Shown: positions 17,287-24,591, numbered from the stretch's first letter. The stretch is DNA of 28,615 bases from Dechloromonas sp. (GCA_017302355.1 JAFLDQ010000028.1:1-28615), one strand, 5' to 3'. Program-made: numbers and translations. The notes: generated from the letters alone by a model not told the origin.

Positions 17287-17322
17287 GAAAAAAGCCGACC
17301 TCGGCAGTTCGAGGCCGGCTTT
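17287..17322 (-). terminator. Terminator or attenuator between kfrA and kfrB
   Basis: AAAGCCG-A-CCTCG pairs with CGAGG-C-CGGCTTT across GCAGTT with one mismatch, and the leftward transcript runs into a T tract from the A-rich bases 17287-17293. It should reduce readthrough from kfrA into kfrB-kfrC. Confidence 0.75.
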
Positions 17323-17386
17323 CCCTGTGGGCCGGTTTGTAGTGTCAAGGTGGGCCTACCTATTTTAGTGAAAAACCTCCGATTTA

Positions 17387-18400
17387 TCAGGTCTTTTTTG
17401 CCCCCGAAGGCTTCTTTTCGCTCGCCGGGAGCATATTTTCGAGCGCCTGGGCGCGGCCGCGAAGCGTGGCCGCCTCTTCTTTGGCCGTGGCCGCATCCCG
17501 TCGCGCCTCGTCCCGCTCGGCCTGAATGGCCGTAAGGCGTTCGGCCTGGCGGTGGGCTTCCTGGGCGGCCGCCCGGCGCTGCTCCTGGTGCGCCTGGTCG
17601 GCGGCCTCGGCCTTAGCTTTGACGGTCGCCAGCTCGCTTGTAGCGGCCTGCAAAGCCGCTTGCAGGCTCTCGACCTGGGCGCGCAAACGCTCGGCGGCCT
17701 GGGCGGCTTCGCTGCGCTGCTCCTGGTGCGCCTGGTCGGCGGCCTCGGCCTTGCCCTTGACGGTCGCCAGCTCGGCGTTTGCCTCATAGACAAGGGCTTG
17801 CAACTCGTTCACCCGGTCGGTCAGCCCGAAGCCATGGGCCTCGGCCTTCTCAAGTTTGGCGCGCTGCGCGGCGGCGTCGGTGTGTGCATGATCCAGCTCG
17901 GTGCGCAGCTCGCCGGCGCGGGCTTCGGCCGTAGTAGCACGCTCGCGCATGGCGGCCAGCTCGTCGCGCAGCGCGTCGGCCTCGCCGCGTGCCGCCGCCT
18001 CGGCGGCCTCGATGGACGCCAAGCGGGACTTCGTTTCGTCCAGCTCGATGGTTAGCTGGTCGGCCAGCTCGGCGGCCTCCTGACGGGCGGCCTCCATCTC
18101 AACCCGGACACCCTCCAACGCCTCGCGCTCGGCCGCCAGTCGGGTATTTGCCATTTCAAGTGCCACGCCCCACAAGTCGGCCCCCAGCTCGGCCAGCTTG
18201 TCGGTGACGGCTTGAGGGGCCGGCTCGCGCATCGGTGCAGCCTGGGCGGTCTTGCTGGCTCGCCACTCGCTCATTGCCTCGGAAATGGTGGTGAAACTCC
18301 CGCCGCCGACCGCCTTGCGCACGGCTGCGAGGGTGGGGTTTTGGCCGGCTGCATCCAGCTCGTCGGCGGCCGCAAAAATCTGTTCCTTCGTGATTGCCAT
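17387..18400 (-). CDS. kfrA: KfrA, coiled-coil DNA-binding regulator
   Basis: A 337-residue protein (R751 KfrA is of similar length). The N-terminal 50 residues form a helix-turn-helix region (ITKEQIFAAADELDAAG, then AAVRKAVGGGSFTTISEAM); residues 75-315 are a long alpha-helical coiled coil rich in Ala, Glu, Gln and Arg. KfrA binds its own promoter and is proposed to form a filament aiding maintenance. A perfect 12-base inverted repeat lies 26 bases upstream of the start. The coiled coil holds a 46-codon direct duplication (ELATVK-KAEAADQAHQEQR twice). Confidence 0.93.
   Translation of the reverse strand: MAITKEQIFAAADELDAAGQNPTLAAVRKAVGGGSFTTISEAMSEWRASKTAQAAPMREPAPQAVTDKLAELGADLWGVALEMANTRLAAEREALEGVRVEMEAARQEAAELADQLTIELDETKSRLASIEAAEAAARGEADALRDELAAMRERATTAEARAGELRTELDHAHTDAAAQRAKLEKAEAHGFGLTDRVNELQALVYEANAELATVKGKAEAADQAHQEQRSEAAQAAERLRAQVESLQAALQAATSELATVKAKAEAADQAHQEQRRAAAQEAHRQAERLTAIQAERDEARRDAATAKEEAATLRGRAQALENMLPASEKKPSGAKKT
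17576..17774 (-). repeat. Direct duplication inside kfrA
   Basis: Positions 17576-17636 and 17714-17774 are 61-base near-identical copies, offset by 138 bases (46 codons), differing at about three bases. They encode the repeated coiled-coil segment, so length variation by recombination would stay in frame. Confidence 0.8.
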
Positions 18401-18425
18401 GATCGCGCTCCTTTTCGTCGGCGGT

Positions 18426-18460
18426 TGTATGTTGTAGCGTGTAGCATACTACAACATACA
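18426..18460. promoter_or_regulatory. KfrA operator (long inverted repeat)
   Basis: TGTATGTTGTAG (18426-18437) and its exact complement CTACAACATACA (18449-18460) flank 11 bases, directly upstream of the kfrA start. This matches a KfrA autoregulatory site in position and form. Confidence 0.8.
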
Positions 18461-18474
18461 ACACAGCGCAAGCG

Positions 18475-18501
18475 GTTTAGCTGAACTTTTTAGCGGCTAA
18501 A
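18475..18501. promoter_or_regulatory. Degenerate KorA site plus perfect KorB operator upstream of kfrA
   Basis: GTTTAGCTGAAC (18475-18486) differs by one base from the KorA operator, and TTTAGCGGCTAAA (18489-18501) is a perfect KorB operator. In RP4 the kfrA promoter is controlled by KorA and KorB, so this fits kfrAp regulation. Confidence 0.82.
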
Positions 18502-18509
18502 TTGCGGGC

Positions 18510-18536
18510 AAAAAAAAGCCCCGCACGCGGCGGGGC
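18510..18536 (-). terminator. Terminator after korB
   Basis: GCCCCGC and GCGGGGC (18518-18524, 18530-18536) form a strong stem; read leftward it is followed by eight T. It ends the korA-incC-korB transcript before kfrA. Confidence 0.9.
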
Positions 18537-18567
18537 AAGGGTGGGTGTGGTCGGTGATGGTCGGCGG

Positions 18568-19629
18568 TCAGCCTTCCAGCAAGGCAACAAGCTGCACGCT
18601 GGAAAGATCGGCCTCGAACTCGTGGCCGTCGTCCTCGTACTTCAACCAGGCCCAGCCCTCGGCGGGGGGTCGGCGGTTGAGGATCAGGCGGGCAGGGCGG
18701 TCGTCGTGCTTGACCTGGATGATGGCCTTCTTGAGCTTGTCCGGGTCGGCCTCTTTCTTCTCCTTCTTGGCGTCCGAATCTTCCGGCCCTTGCTCGCCGC
18801 CGCCGGCCTCGGCATCGGTCTTGCCGGTCAGCACGTCGATGGTGTTGGGGTCGCGCTCTTCGCCGTCGCCGTCGCCGTCGCCCCGGCGCTTGTCGTCCAG
18901 GTACTCGCGCAGCAGCTTGACCGATCCCCGCGTCAGTTCCTGGCTGTCGTCGGCCAGCCATGCCGTAACTTCTTCGGGGTTCTTCTTGTAGGCCGTCACC
19001 AGCTCGTTGATGACCGTTACATCCTTGGCGCGGCCGGTATTGAATGCCTCGGCAATCGGTTCGGGCAAGTCCAGCAGCGTGACATGCTGCGTGACGAACG
19101 CCGGCGACTTGCCGATTTCCTTGGCAATATCGCCCTTCTTCTTGCCCTTCGCCAGCTCGCGGCCGATGAAATCGGCAATCTCGCGGGCCGTCAGCTCGTT
19201 GCGTTGCAGGTTCTCGATAACCTGGTCGGCTTCGTTGTAGTCGTTATCCACGAAAGCCGGGATGGTTTCCTTCTCGGCCAGCTTCGAGGCGCGGTAGCGG
19301 CGCGCACCGTGGTTGATGATGTACCGGCCTTCGGCCTCGGGATGTTCCCGCACCGAGATAGGCGACTTGACGCCACGGTCGCGGATCGTCACGGCCAGTT
19401 CGCCAAGGCTTTCCGGCGAGAAGCCGGGGTTGTCGGCCTTGCGCGGCTGGTTATCGTCCTCTTCGATCAGGTGCAAGGGCAGCTCCAGGGGGCCGGCGCT
19501 GCCGTTGTTGGCGGCCGCTGGATCGTCCAGGAGGCTCGAAAGGTCGCCCAAGCCATCAAGGCCCAAGCCAGCGCCTTGCGGCTTGTCTGCGGCCTTGCTG
19601 GCCGGTTTGGTGGCAGTCTTTGCGCTCAT
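18568..19629 (-). CDS. korB: KorB, ParB-family partition protein and global repressor
   Basis: A 353-residue ParB homologue (RP4 KorB 358). GARRYRASK (about 110) is the CTP-binding ParB box, followed by NLQRNELTAREIADFIGREL. The helix-turn-helix is GDIAKEIGKSPAFVTQHVTL (about 165-185), which reads TTTAGCSGCTAAA. An acidic linker (DGDGDGEERD to EQGPEDSD) precedes a C-terminal dimerisation domain near 295-353. KorB acts with IncC in segregation and with KorA or TrbA in repression of replication, maintenance and transfer promoters. ATG 19629 overlaps the incC stop (ATGA); a longer in-frame extension to 20040 is incC shadow and is not used. Confidence 0.97.
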   Translation of the reverse strand: MSAKTATKPASKAADKPQGAGLGLDGLGDLSSLLDDPAAANNGSAGPLELPLHLIEEDDNQPRKADNPGFSPESLGELAVTIRDRGVKSPISVREHPEAEGRYIINHGARRYRASKLAEKETIPAFVDNDYNEADQVIENLQRNELTAREIADFIGRELAKGKKKGDIAKEIGKSPAFVTQHVTLLDLPEPIAEAFNTGRAKDVTVINELVTAYKKNPEEVTAWLADDSQELTRGSVKLLREYLDDKRRGDGDGDGEERDPNTIDVLTGKTDAEAGGGEQGPEDSDAKKEKKEADPDKLKKAIIQVKHDDRPARLILNRRPPAEGWAWLKYEDDGHEFEADLSSVQLVALLEG

Positions 19630-20705
19630 TGAGCAATCTCCATTTTCGTGAATACATATTCGCCCAGCGCACGGACTTCCTGGGTCGCTTTGCGGGCTGC
19701 GGTTTTCTTGATCTTCCAGACGGGCATTTGCTCGCCCAGCGCCTCGGCAATGCTGTCGCGTGCGCCGATACTGAACGGAAGCACCAGTTGCGGGTAAGCC
19801 TGTTGCAGCATCGCCAGATTGGCGACGTGTCGCGGCTTCCTGGCGTCGACCTTGTTCGGCACCATGCCAAGGAAGCGCAGTTTGGGGTTCATCTTGCGAA
19901 GGTTGCCGATGACGGAAACCATCTTTTTCATGCCCTGCAAGCTGTACGCTTCCATTTCGACCGGGGAAAGCATGTAGTCGGCAGACAACACGGCCGCCGT
20001 CATTGCAACGCCAAGGGAAGGGGCAGTGTCGATCAAACACACGTCGAAGAACTCGCCCAGCGCCGCAACACTGGCGCGCAGCGAGGCCGCCGCCTGGGGC
20101 AGCTCCATCTTGTCCAGGTTCGCAAGCGATGAGTCAGCCGGAATCAATGCAATGCCGTTGTTTTCCCGCTGACCAAACCAGTAGCGCAGCCCGTCCGTAT
20201 CCCCGCTAAACAACTGGCTGGCGAGGTAGCCCGACTGATGCGCCGCCAGCGTGAAAGAGGCGTTGGCCTGGGTATCCAGGTCGATCACGGCAACGCGAAG
20301 GCCGCGCTCTTGGAAGTCAAACGCCAGATGACAAGTGGCGAAGGTCTTACCCTGGCCGCCTTTTTGAATTGCCGTGACAAGTGTTTTCATGACTTGGTTT
20401 CCCGTTTCCTTTTCCTGGCGTCCTCCGCCCATTTTTTCACGATGAATGCTTGATGCTCCGGCAGTACCGCCGTCACTCGCTCGAACCCCTCGGGTAAGTT
20501 GCCCTGCGAGGCCGCCCAAACGCGGCTGACCGCCTGCGATACTGCCCCCTTCGTCACTCCCAGCGCCGCTACAAACTCGGCTTGGGGCCTGCCCTCGACC
20601 AGCACGCCCCGCGCTATGTCGATGGTCTGCTGCCCGATTTCCAGCCCCTTGATGGCTGCTAGAAATTGGGCTTCGGTTAGTCGTTTCTTCATGGATCGCA
20701 CCCAT
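19626..20705 (-). CDS. incC: IncC, ParA-family partition ATPase (long form IncC1; IncC2 starts at 20390)
   Basis: The ATPase core starts at ATG 20390 (MKTLVTAIQKGGQGKTFATC, Walker A KGGQGKT) and continues through VAVIDLDTQANAS and CLIDTAPSLG, giving 254 residues for the short form. The same frame extends upstream to ATG 20705 with GGAGAG before it, giving 359 residues and enclosing korA in another frame. In RP4 both forms exist; IncC1 with its N-terminal extension binds DNA and potentiates KorB, and IncC2 suffices for partition. The gene is coupled to korB downstream. Confidence 0.93.
   Translation of the reverse strand: MGAIHEETTNRSPISSSHQGAGNRAADHRHSAGRAGRGQAPSRVCSGAGSDEGGSIAGGQPRLGGLAGQLTRGVRASDGGTAGASSIHREKMGGGRQEKETGNQVMKTLVTAIQKGGQGKTFATCHLAFDFQERGLRVAVIDLDTQANASFTLAAHQSGYLASQLFSGDTDGLRYWFGQRENNGIALIPADSSLANLDKMELPQAAASLRASVAALGEFFDVCLIDTAPSLGVAMTAAVLSADYMLSPVEMEAYSLQGMKKMVSVIGNLRKMNPKLRFLGMVPNKVDARKPRHVANLAMLQQAYPQLVLPFSIGARDSIAEALGEQMPVWKIKKTAARKATQEVRALGEYVFTKMEIAQ
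20387..20692 (-). CDS. korA: KorA, global transcription repressor
   Basis: At 101 residues it has the RP4 KorA length. The helix-turn-helix region is RPQAEFVAALGVTKGAVSQA (about 38-57), reading the palindrome GTTTAGCTAAAC. The C-terminal dimer domain FERVTAVLPEHQAFIVKKWA is shared with TrbA and KlcB. It represses korA, trfA, kfrA and other promoters together with KorB. It lies wholly inside the IncC1 frame in another phase; its stop overlaps the IncC2 start. Confidence 0.96.
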   Translation of the reverse strand: MKKRLTEAQFLAAIKGLEIGQQTIDIARGVLVEGRPQAEFVAALGVTKGAVSQAVSRVWAASQGNLPEGFERVTAVLPEHQAFIVKKWAEDARKRKRETKS

Positions 20706-20763
20706 TAGACTCTCCACACCCTGGTTATTGAAAATGGCGGTGCCAGCCGCCGACCATGTGCAA

Positions 20764-20809
20764 AGTTTAGCTAAACTCGGCGCGCTCGTCAACTCCTTTA
20801 GCCGCTAAA
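20764..20809 (-). promoter_or_regulatory. korA promoter with KorA and KorB operators
   Basis: Read leftward, TTGACG (20787-20792) and TAAACT (20764-20769) are spaced by 17 bases, a strong promoter. The perfect KorA operator GTTTAGCTAAAC (20765-20776) covers the -10 and the perfect KorB operator TTTAGCSGCTAAA form (20797-20809) abuts the -35. This is the autoregulated promoter of the central control operon. Confidence 0.93.
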
Positions 20810-21022
20810 ATTGACGCCAAGGCGAGAAAAAAGGGCGGTGGTTTCCGCCCTGGCGCTCAACTCGATCCAATAGGGGGTTCCGACAACGCAGGCGCAGCGC
20901 ATGCCCTCATCGCCATGAAAAAAAACCGCCCCACGCTCATCAATCCAAAATTGATCTGCCGGCACGCCAACATCAGCGGCGACCAACGCCAACACGGCCC
21001 GCTGTTGTTCTGTTAGCTGCAT
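20798..21022 (-). CDS. kleF: Small protein in kleF position
   Basis: A 74-residue protein (MQLTEQQRAVLALVAADVGV) that follows kleE with an ATGA overlap at 21022. Its last codons Phe-Ser-Gly-stop are spelled by the KorB operator of the korA promoter, so the gene and the operator share sequence. No domain is recognised; Cys-rich CACVVGTPYW lies near 48-57. It is shorter than RP4 KleF as I recall it (about 176), so assignment rests on position in the kle operon. Kle functions are unknown; the operon aids maintenance in some hosts. Confidence 0.6.
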   Translation of the reverse strand: MQLTEQQRAVLALVAADVGVPADQFWIDERGAVFFHGDEGMRCACVVGTPYWIELSARAETTALFSRLGVNFSG

Positions 21023-21342
21023 CAAATGCCTTTCGGTTTGTAGAGCGACACGAAATAGGTTAGGGCGGTCAGAACGGCGAAATGCACCAGGAACGTCCAG
21101 CCGGCATAAACGCCGGGCGTGTCCCAGTGGTAGATCATGCGCACGAACTGAAAGAAAACCTCGATGGACACAACCCACTTGAGGACAGGCCAGACAAGCA
21201 CCGTCGCAACCCATACAAAACGCACCAGGCCAGCGAGCAAAGCCTTCCCCTTGGCGTTGAAACCATTGGCCGGCTTGACCGGCACCGGGGCAGGGGCCAC
21301 CGGCGGGGTATCGCCTCGGGGAAACTTAATGATGTTCGTCAT
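21022..21342 (-). CDS. kleE: KleE membrane protein
   Basis: A 106-residue protein (RP4 KleE about 107) starting MTNIIKFPRGDTPPVAPAPV. After a Pro-rich N-terminus come two or three hydrophobic segments (about 40-60, 66-76 and 80-100), so it is an inner-membrane protein of unknown function. The start at 21342 is favoured by GGAGGGTCAAGG upstream over an in-frame ATG at 21357. Its stop overlaps the kleF start. It is expressed from the KorA/KorC-type kleA promoter. Confidence 0.85.
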   Translation of the reverse strand: MTNIIKFPRGDTPPVAPAPVPVKPANGFNAKGKALLAGLVRFVWVATVLVWPVLKWVVSIEVFFQFVRMIYHWDTPGVYAGWTFLVHFAVLTALTYFVSLYKPKGI

Positions 21343-21434
21343 ACCTTGACCCTCCACGCTCTAACGTGTCCAATGATGAGTTACTTCTCCCACCCTGGGA
21401 AAGTGCGGCCTCGGTGTGCCAGCACCAGGTCAAG

Positions 21435-21454
21435 GCCCCGGAGAAATCCGGGGC
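21435..21454 (-). terminator. Hairpin between kleA and kleE
   Basis: GCCCCGGA and TCCGGGGC form a perfect stem around GAAA. No T tract follows on the leftward transcript, so it is more likely an mRNA-processing or attenuation hairpin that lets kleA be expressed above kleE-kleF than a full terminator. Confidence 0.5.
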
Positions 21455-21472
21455 ATCCTACCTGTGCCGGGC

Positions 21473-21721
21473 TTACCACCCAACCCGCGCCTTCGCCTGC
21501 TCAACCTCTTGAATCGACCAGTGCGCCTTTGCATCGCCTTCCAGCTTGCAGGACGCGAAATAGGCTTTCGCCCTGGCCGCCTCGGATTCCTTCGGCTTGC
21601 CTTGTTCCAGCAGCTCGGCACCTTCGCGCACGGTCGCGGCAACCTCGTCGCGGCGGGCTTGGAAGTCGGTAGCTTGGACGTTCGGCAGCGCGTCAATCCA
21701 GGGCATGATCTTGTTGCTCAT
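21473..21721 (-). CDS. kleA: KleA, small acidic-basic helical protein
   Basis: An 82-residue protein (RP4 KleA about 78) starting MSNKIMPWIDALPNVQATDF, predicted almost wholly helical (EVAATVREGAELLEQGKPKE). It is first in the kleA-kleE-kleF operon. GGAGAAAG precedes ATG 21721. RP4 KleA is an elongated helical dimer of unknown function. Regulation is by KorC at the operator 21778-21794. Confidence 0.9.
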   Translation of the reverse strand: MSNKIMPWIDALPNVQATDFQARRDEVAATVREGAELLEQGKPKESEAARAKAYFASCKLEGDAKAHWSIQEVEQAKARVGW

Positions 21722-21729
21722 CGGTACTT

Positions 21730-21803
21730 TCTCCGGTTGTAGACCTTGGCGGAATGCCCGGCCTTCAAGTGCTATAATAGGGCAAAATGCCCTAGCACGT
21801 CAA
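21730..21803 (-). promoter_or_regulatory. kleA promoter with KorC operator and shared leader
   Basis: TTGACG (21798-21803) and TATTAT (21774-21779) are 18 bases apart. TAGGGCAAAATGCCCTA (21778-21794) is the KorC palindrome between them. The transcribed leader down to CCGGAGA at 21730 is nearly identical to those before klcA and the three-gene operon. The central base pair differs here (AAA instead of ATA). Confidence 0.87.
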
Positions 21804-21839
21804 GCGGAATATACGAAATATCGAAGAAAAGCGCAACAA

Positions 21840-21852
21840 TTTAGCCGCTAAA
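21840..21852. promoter_or_regulatory. KorB operator between korC and the kleA promoter
   Basis: TTTAGCCGCTAAA, perfect KorB consensus, 37 bases upstream of the kleA -35 and 17 bases beyond the korC stop. It may repress kleA at a distance. Confidence 0.87.
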
Positions 21853-21869
21853 AACCTCTTCCCTGGCGT

Positions 21870-22124
21870 TCAATCTGCCTTCCAAATGGCTCCCAGCCCG
21901 GCGTAATCGCACAACAGCGCCCAATTGGCGTAAGAAATAGGGGATTCCCCGCCAGTCCAGCGCCGCACCGTGCGGCCGCCGTCTGTGCCCAGCGCCAAGG
22001 CTTTCGCGGCCTGGCTGCCGCTGAAACCTGCCAAGTGCAGGACTTCCTTGATTTCCTCGCCGTTGGGTCGCTCCCACTCTTCGGCACGGCGTAGGCACTC
22101 GGGCCGGATGTTCGGTTTGCTCAT
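21870..22124 (-). CDS. korC: KorC, transcription repressor of the klc/kle operons
   Basis: An 84-residue protein (RP4 KorC 85) with an internal helix-turn-helix (EVLHLAGFSGSQAAKALALG, then RRWTGGESPISYANWALLCD). It reads TAGGGCATAATGCCCTA, present three times here. AGGAGA precedes ATG 22124. It is the last gene of the klcA operon, so it limits its own synthesis. Confidence 0.94.
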   Translation of the reverse strand: MSKPNIRPECLRRAEEWERPNGEEIKEVLHLAGFSGSQAAKALALGTDGGRTVRRWTGGESPISYANWALLCDYAGLGAIWKAD

Positions 22125-22140
22125 GTTCTAGTTCTCCTGG

Positions 22141-23502
22141 TCAAGTCAAAATGCGTAGGTCGTCAAAACTGTAAATGCTCTGAATACAGCGCGGGTCATG
22201 GTCAACAACGCGCCGCCCGGCGCGATTGGTGCGGTACGTTACCGGCTTATCTTCATGCGCCCACACCTGGCGCGTGTCGGGGTGCACCTTCGTGATGATG
22301 ATGCGCTTCCCGATGTAATGGGAAAAACACGGATGATGCACGCTGACAACCTCGCACCGCACGCCTGGCGCGAACGGCCCGACCTCGGCATCGTCATTTC
22401 CGACGATGGAGGCCCGCGCCGGCTCCGGGATGTGTTCAAGCTCGTTCGGCGTCACGGAAAACTTGTGAGAGCGCAGGCTTGCCTTGCCAGCGTCTGGATT
22501 CGGCACGCCGCCGGCCAGCTTGTCGGGCACCAGGTAGCCAATAAACTTGTCATCCCCAAGGACGAAAACCCCGGCCGTTCCTACCTCCTTGGTTCGTACC
22601 CGGTCGCCCGTCTTGAAGCCGGCCCAATATGCCGGCTGCTGCGGCTTCTCATCGTCAGTTTTGACGGTGCTGCAGCTCATCGCCGGCTTTGACGATGCCG
22701 GATCGCGGCCTCGCCCCTTGACCTTCTCCCTGGCGTTCAAATCGGCGGCCCTGGCCGCCTCGACCTTGGCCTTGGCCGCTTCTGCCCATTTCTTCACGAT
22801 GAAGGCTTTTTGCTTCGGCAAAACCACATCGACCAGGACGAAACCGGCCGGCACCGTGACGGTCGCCGGCTCGCGCCTGGCAGGCGGCACCAAGCAGGCG
22901 CACCAGCTCGGCAGCGGCGAAGCGGCAAGCCGGTCGCGGTAGCTGGCCTGGATCATCACCGGCCGTTTCTTCTCGGCCAGCATGGCCGACAGGATGCCGC
23001 CGGCAACCTCGGCAACGGTCATGCAGCCTCGGGCCGTGTCGAAATGCGAGCGGTAGCCGGTTTCAGAGATAAAGGGCTTGTCCAGGTCAAGCGCATGAAA
23101 CTGGAAGTGTGCGCCCAGCGGGCCGCCGAAACCGGCCTCATACTCGACCAGGGCGCGCACGTTGCCGCGCTCGACCAGGAACTGGCCGCGCTGGCCCCAC
23201 AAAGGCACCTCTCCGGGCACCGCCGCACAATGGCGCTCGATCACCCGACCGGGCGCGTCGTCGTCGGCCATGCTGCCGAAGTGCGTACCGCCGTTCATCT
23301 TCCAGATAATCGCCGCGTGCTTCTCGGCCGCCAGCTCGGCGGCCGCATCGTCGCCGCGCATGATCGCCGCGTCGATCTCGACCACGGCCGACACGGCCGC
23401 CGCCAGCAGCTCGTCGCGGTCGGTCGGCAACGTGGCGGCCAGCGCCGCCGCGATTGCCTCACGGTTGGCCGGCTTCTGCTCCTGCTTGTCTCGCTTCGCC
23501 AT
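22141..23502 (-). CDS. klcB: KlcB, maintenance-region protein with KorA-type C-terminal motif
   Basis: A 453-residue protein starting MAKRDKQEQKPANREAIAAA. Residues 1-200 are a globular part of unknown fold. FVLVDVVLPKQKAFIVKKWA (about 218-237) is the domain shared with KorA and TrbA. A basic linker near 260-280 is encoded by the dispersed palindromic repeat, and the last 170 residues contain two beta-rich, SH3-like stretches (GDRVRTKEVGTAGVFVLGDD; CEVVSVHHPCFSHYIGKRII). The linker repeat suggests two modules joined by insertion. Function in RP4-like plasmids is unknown. An in-frame ATG 12 codons upstream lies in the intergenic gap and is not preferred. Confidence 0.85.
   Translation of the reverse strand: MAKRDKQEQKPANREAIAAALAATLPTDRDELLAAAVSAVVEIDAAIMRGDDAAAELAAEKHAAIIWKMNGGTHFGSMADDDAPGRVIERHCAAVPGEVPLWGQRGQFLVERGNVRALVEYEAGFGGPLGAHFQFHALDLDKPFISETGYRSHFDTARGCMTVAEVAGGILSAMLAEKKRPVMIQASYRDRLAASPLPSWCACLVPPARREPATVTVPAGFVLVDVVLPKQKAFIVKKWAEAAKAKVEAARAADLNAREKVKGRGRDPASSKPAMSCSTVKTDDEKPQQPAYWAGFKTGDRVRTKEVGTAGVFVLGDDKFIGYLVPDKLAGGVPNPDAGKASLRSHKFSVTPNELEHIPEPARASIVGNDDAEVGPFAPGVRCEVVSVHHPCFSHYIGKRIIITKVHPDTRQVWAHEDKPVTYRTNRAGRRVVDHDPRCIQSIYSFDDLRILT
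22650..22704. repeat. Dispersed palindromic repeat inside klcB
   Basis: CATCGTCA-GTTT-TGACGGTGC followed by TGCAGCTCATCGCCGGC and GACGATGCCGGATC. It matches the units at 15437-15515 and 26165-26260 in core, GCTGCAGCTC and GATCCGGCATCGTC flanks. It encodes the low-complexity linker of KlcB. Confidence 0.75.
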
Positions 23503-23515
23503 CGCCGGCCGCCCC

Positions 23516-23767
23516 TCAAAAATCAAGTCCGGTGTCATCGGCCCACAAGGCCCGCGTGAAGATCACTTCGCCAACATTGGCCGGCTCTGTGCACTCGGTC
23601 GCCCGCGTCATGAAGCCATCGGCGCACTCGCCCAGGTACTCGCCTTTGCCCTGGTAGTCGGCCAGCGGCTTGTTACCGGGAACGCAGGACGGGACATAGA
23701 CCGAAAACCGCACCTTTTGCCCTTTGGCCGGTTGCTCCCGGCCCCATGTGAAATAGCTCTTGGACAT
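23516..23767 (-). CDS. Small protein of unknown function between klcA and klcB
   Basis: An 83-residue protein starting MSKSYFTWGREQPAKGQKVR, with GGAGGCGA just before ATG 23767. It is beta-rich in appearance, with two cysteines (SCVPGN; GECADGF) and no membrane segment. It sits 44 bases after klcA and 13 before klcB, inside the KorC-controlled operon, so it is probably co-expressed with the antirestriction protein KlcA. I do not recognise a family. Confidence 0.75.
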   Translation of the reverse strand: MSKSYFTWGREQPAKGQKVRFSVYVPSCVPGNKPLADYQGKGEYLGECADGFMTRATECTEPANVGEVIFTRALWADDTGLDF

Positions 23768-23811
23768 TTCGCCTCCGCGTGCAGCCCCGGCGCTGCCGGG
23801 GCCGCCCCTCA

Positions 23812-24246
23812 TCAGTCAATAGCGGCGAAGATCGCGCCAGCCTCGGCGTGGGTCTTGGCGAAGTCACGCAAGAAGTGGTAGCGGTCGATCAGCACGTCGC
23901 CGGCGTCGGTGCCTTCGGCCTCGGCCGCGAGCTGGCCCAGCGCGAAGAGGGTAGCCACGATGCCGGCCGCGTCGGCCGACATTTCGCCGGAAAAGCCGTT
24001 GCCGTCGACTTCGAGGCGCATGCGCTTGTCGCCGGCCGGGGCCATGTAGAAGCCGCCGTTGGTCAGCGTGTAGAAGTTCCAGAAGCCGCCGTTGTAGTCC
24101 TCGGACAAGGCATCGAGCCAGCCGAAAACCAGGGCTTCGCCGCGCATCATCAAGCGCGGGCCAAAGAAAGCGGGGAGAAAATCAAGGCGGTCGCCTTCGG
24201 CAACCAGGTTAGCGGCCAGCGGGGCCAGTTCTTGAGCTTGGATCAT
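23812..24246 (-). CDS. klcA: KlcA, ArdB-family antirestriction protein
   Basis: A 144-residue protein of the ArdB/KlcA family: RLDFLPAFFGPRLMMRGEAL near the N-terminus, then GGFWNFYTLTNGGFYMAPAG (53-72), the conserved aromatic/Gly segment, and a C-terminal YHFLRDFAKTHAEAGAIFAA. Members block type I restriction enzymes in vivo without acting as a DNA mimic. Expression in a new host would be early because KorC is absent there. It is the first gene of the klcA-small gene-klcB-korC operon. Confidence 0.95.
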   Translation of the reverse strand: MIQAQELAPLAANLVAEGDRLDFLPAFFGPRLMMRGEALVFGWLDALSEDYNGGFWNFYTLTNGGFYMAPAGDKRMRLEVDGNGFSGEMSADAAGIVATLFALGQLAAEAEGTDAGDVLIDRYHFLRDFAKTHAEAGAIFAAID

Positions 24247-24251
24247 CGGAA

Positions 24252-24325
24252 TCTCCGGTTGTAGACCTTGGCGGAATGCCCGGCCTTCAAGTGCTATATT
24301 AGGGCATAATGCCCTAGCCTGTCAA
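24252..24325 (-). promoter_or_regulatory. klcA promoter with KorC operator and shared leader
   Basis: TTGACA (24320-24325) and TAATAT (24296-24301) are spaced by 18 bases, with the perfect KorC palindrome TAGGGCATAATGCCCTA at 24300-24316. The leader to the klcA start is the same as the other two copies. Confidence 0.9.
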
Positions 24326-24335
24326 GCCCCGGAAC

Positions 24336-24360
24336 AAAAAAACCCGGCTTGGTGCCGGGT
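24336..24360 (-). terminator. Terminator after the three-gene operon
   Basis: ACCCGGC and GCCGGGT (24342-24348, 24354-24360) form a stem around TTGGT; the leftward transcript then enters a run of seven T. It isolates the unknown operon from the klcA promoter. Confidence 0.9.
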
Positions 24361-24384
24361 CATGGTGCTGCCTGGTCGCGTTGG

Positions 24385-24591
24385 TCAGCGGGTGTGCCGG
24401 ATGTTGCAGGCGTAGCCCTCGCGCTTGCAGTAAGCAATGATCGAGGCGCGTTCGGCCAGCCGATCCGTGCCGGCCTGGATCGTCAGAAGGGCATCCATTA
24501 CCTGGCGTTCATCCTCGACCAGCCAGCGCAGCGCAGCCCGGCCGTTATCGCGCAGCAAGCGGCGTGCTGCCCGGTAGGCGCGGCGGTTCAT
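24385..24591 (-). CDS. Small basic protein, third gene of the unassigned operon
   Basis: A 68-residue basic helical protein (MNRRAYRAARRLLRDNGRAA, then WLVEDERQVMDALLTIQAGT) that overlaps the preceding stop as ATGA and ends 25 bases before a terminator. Two cysteines lie near the C-terminus (AYCKREGYACNIRH). Not recognised. Confidence 0.7.
   Translation of the reverse strand: MNRRAYRAARRLLRDNGRAALRWLVEDERQVMDALLTIQAGTDRLAERASIIAYCKREGYACNIRHTR

Noticed and set aside
18568..20040. KorB extended to a 490-residue protein
   Set aside because: The extra N-terminal part is incC read out of frame; ATG 19629 overlapping the incC stop is the family start.
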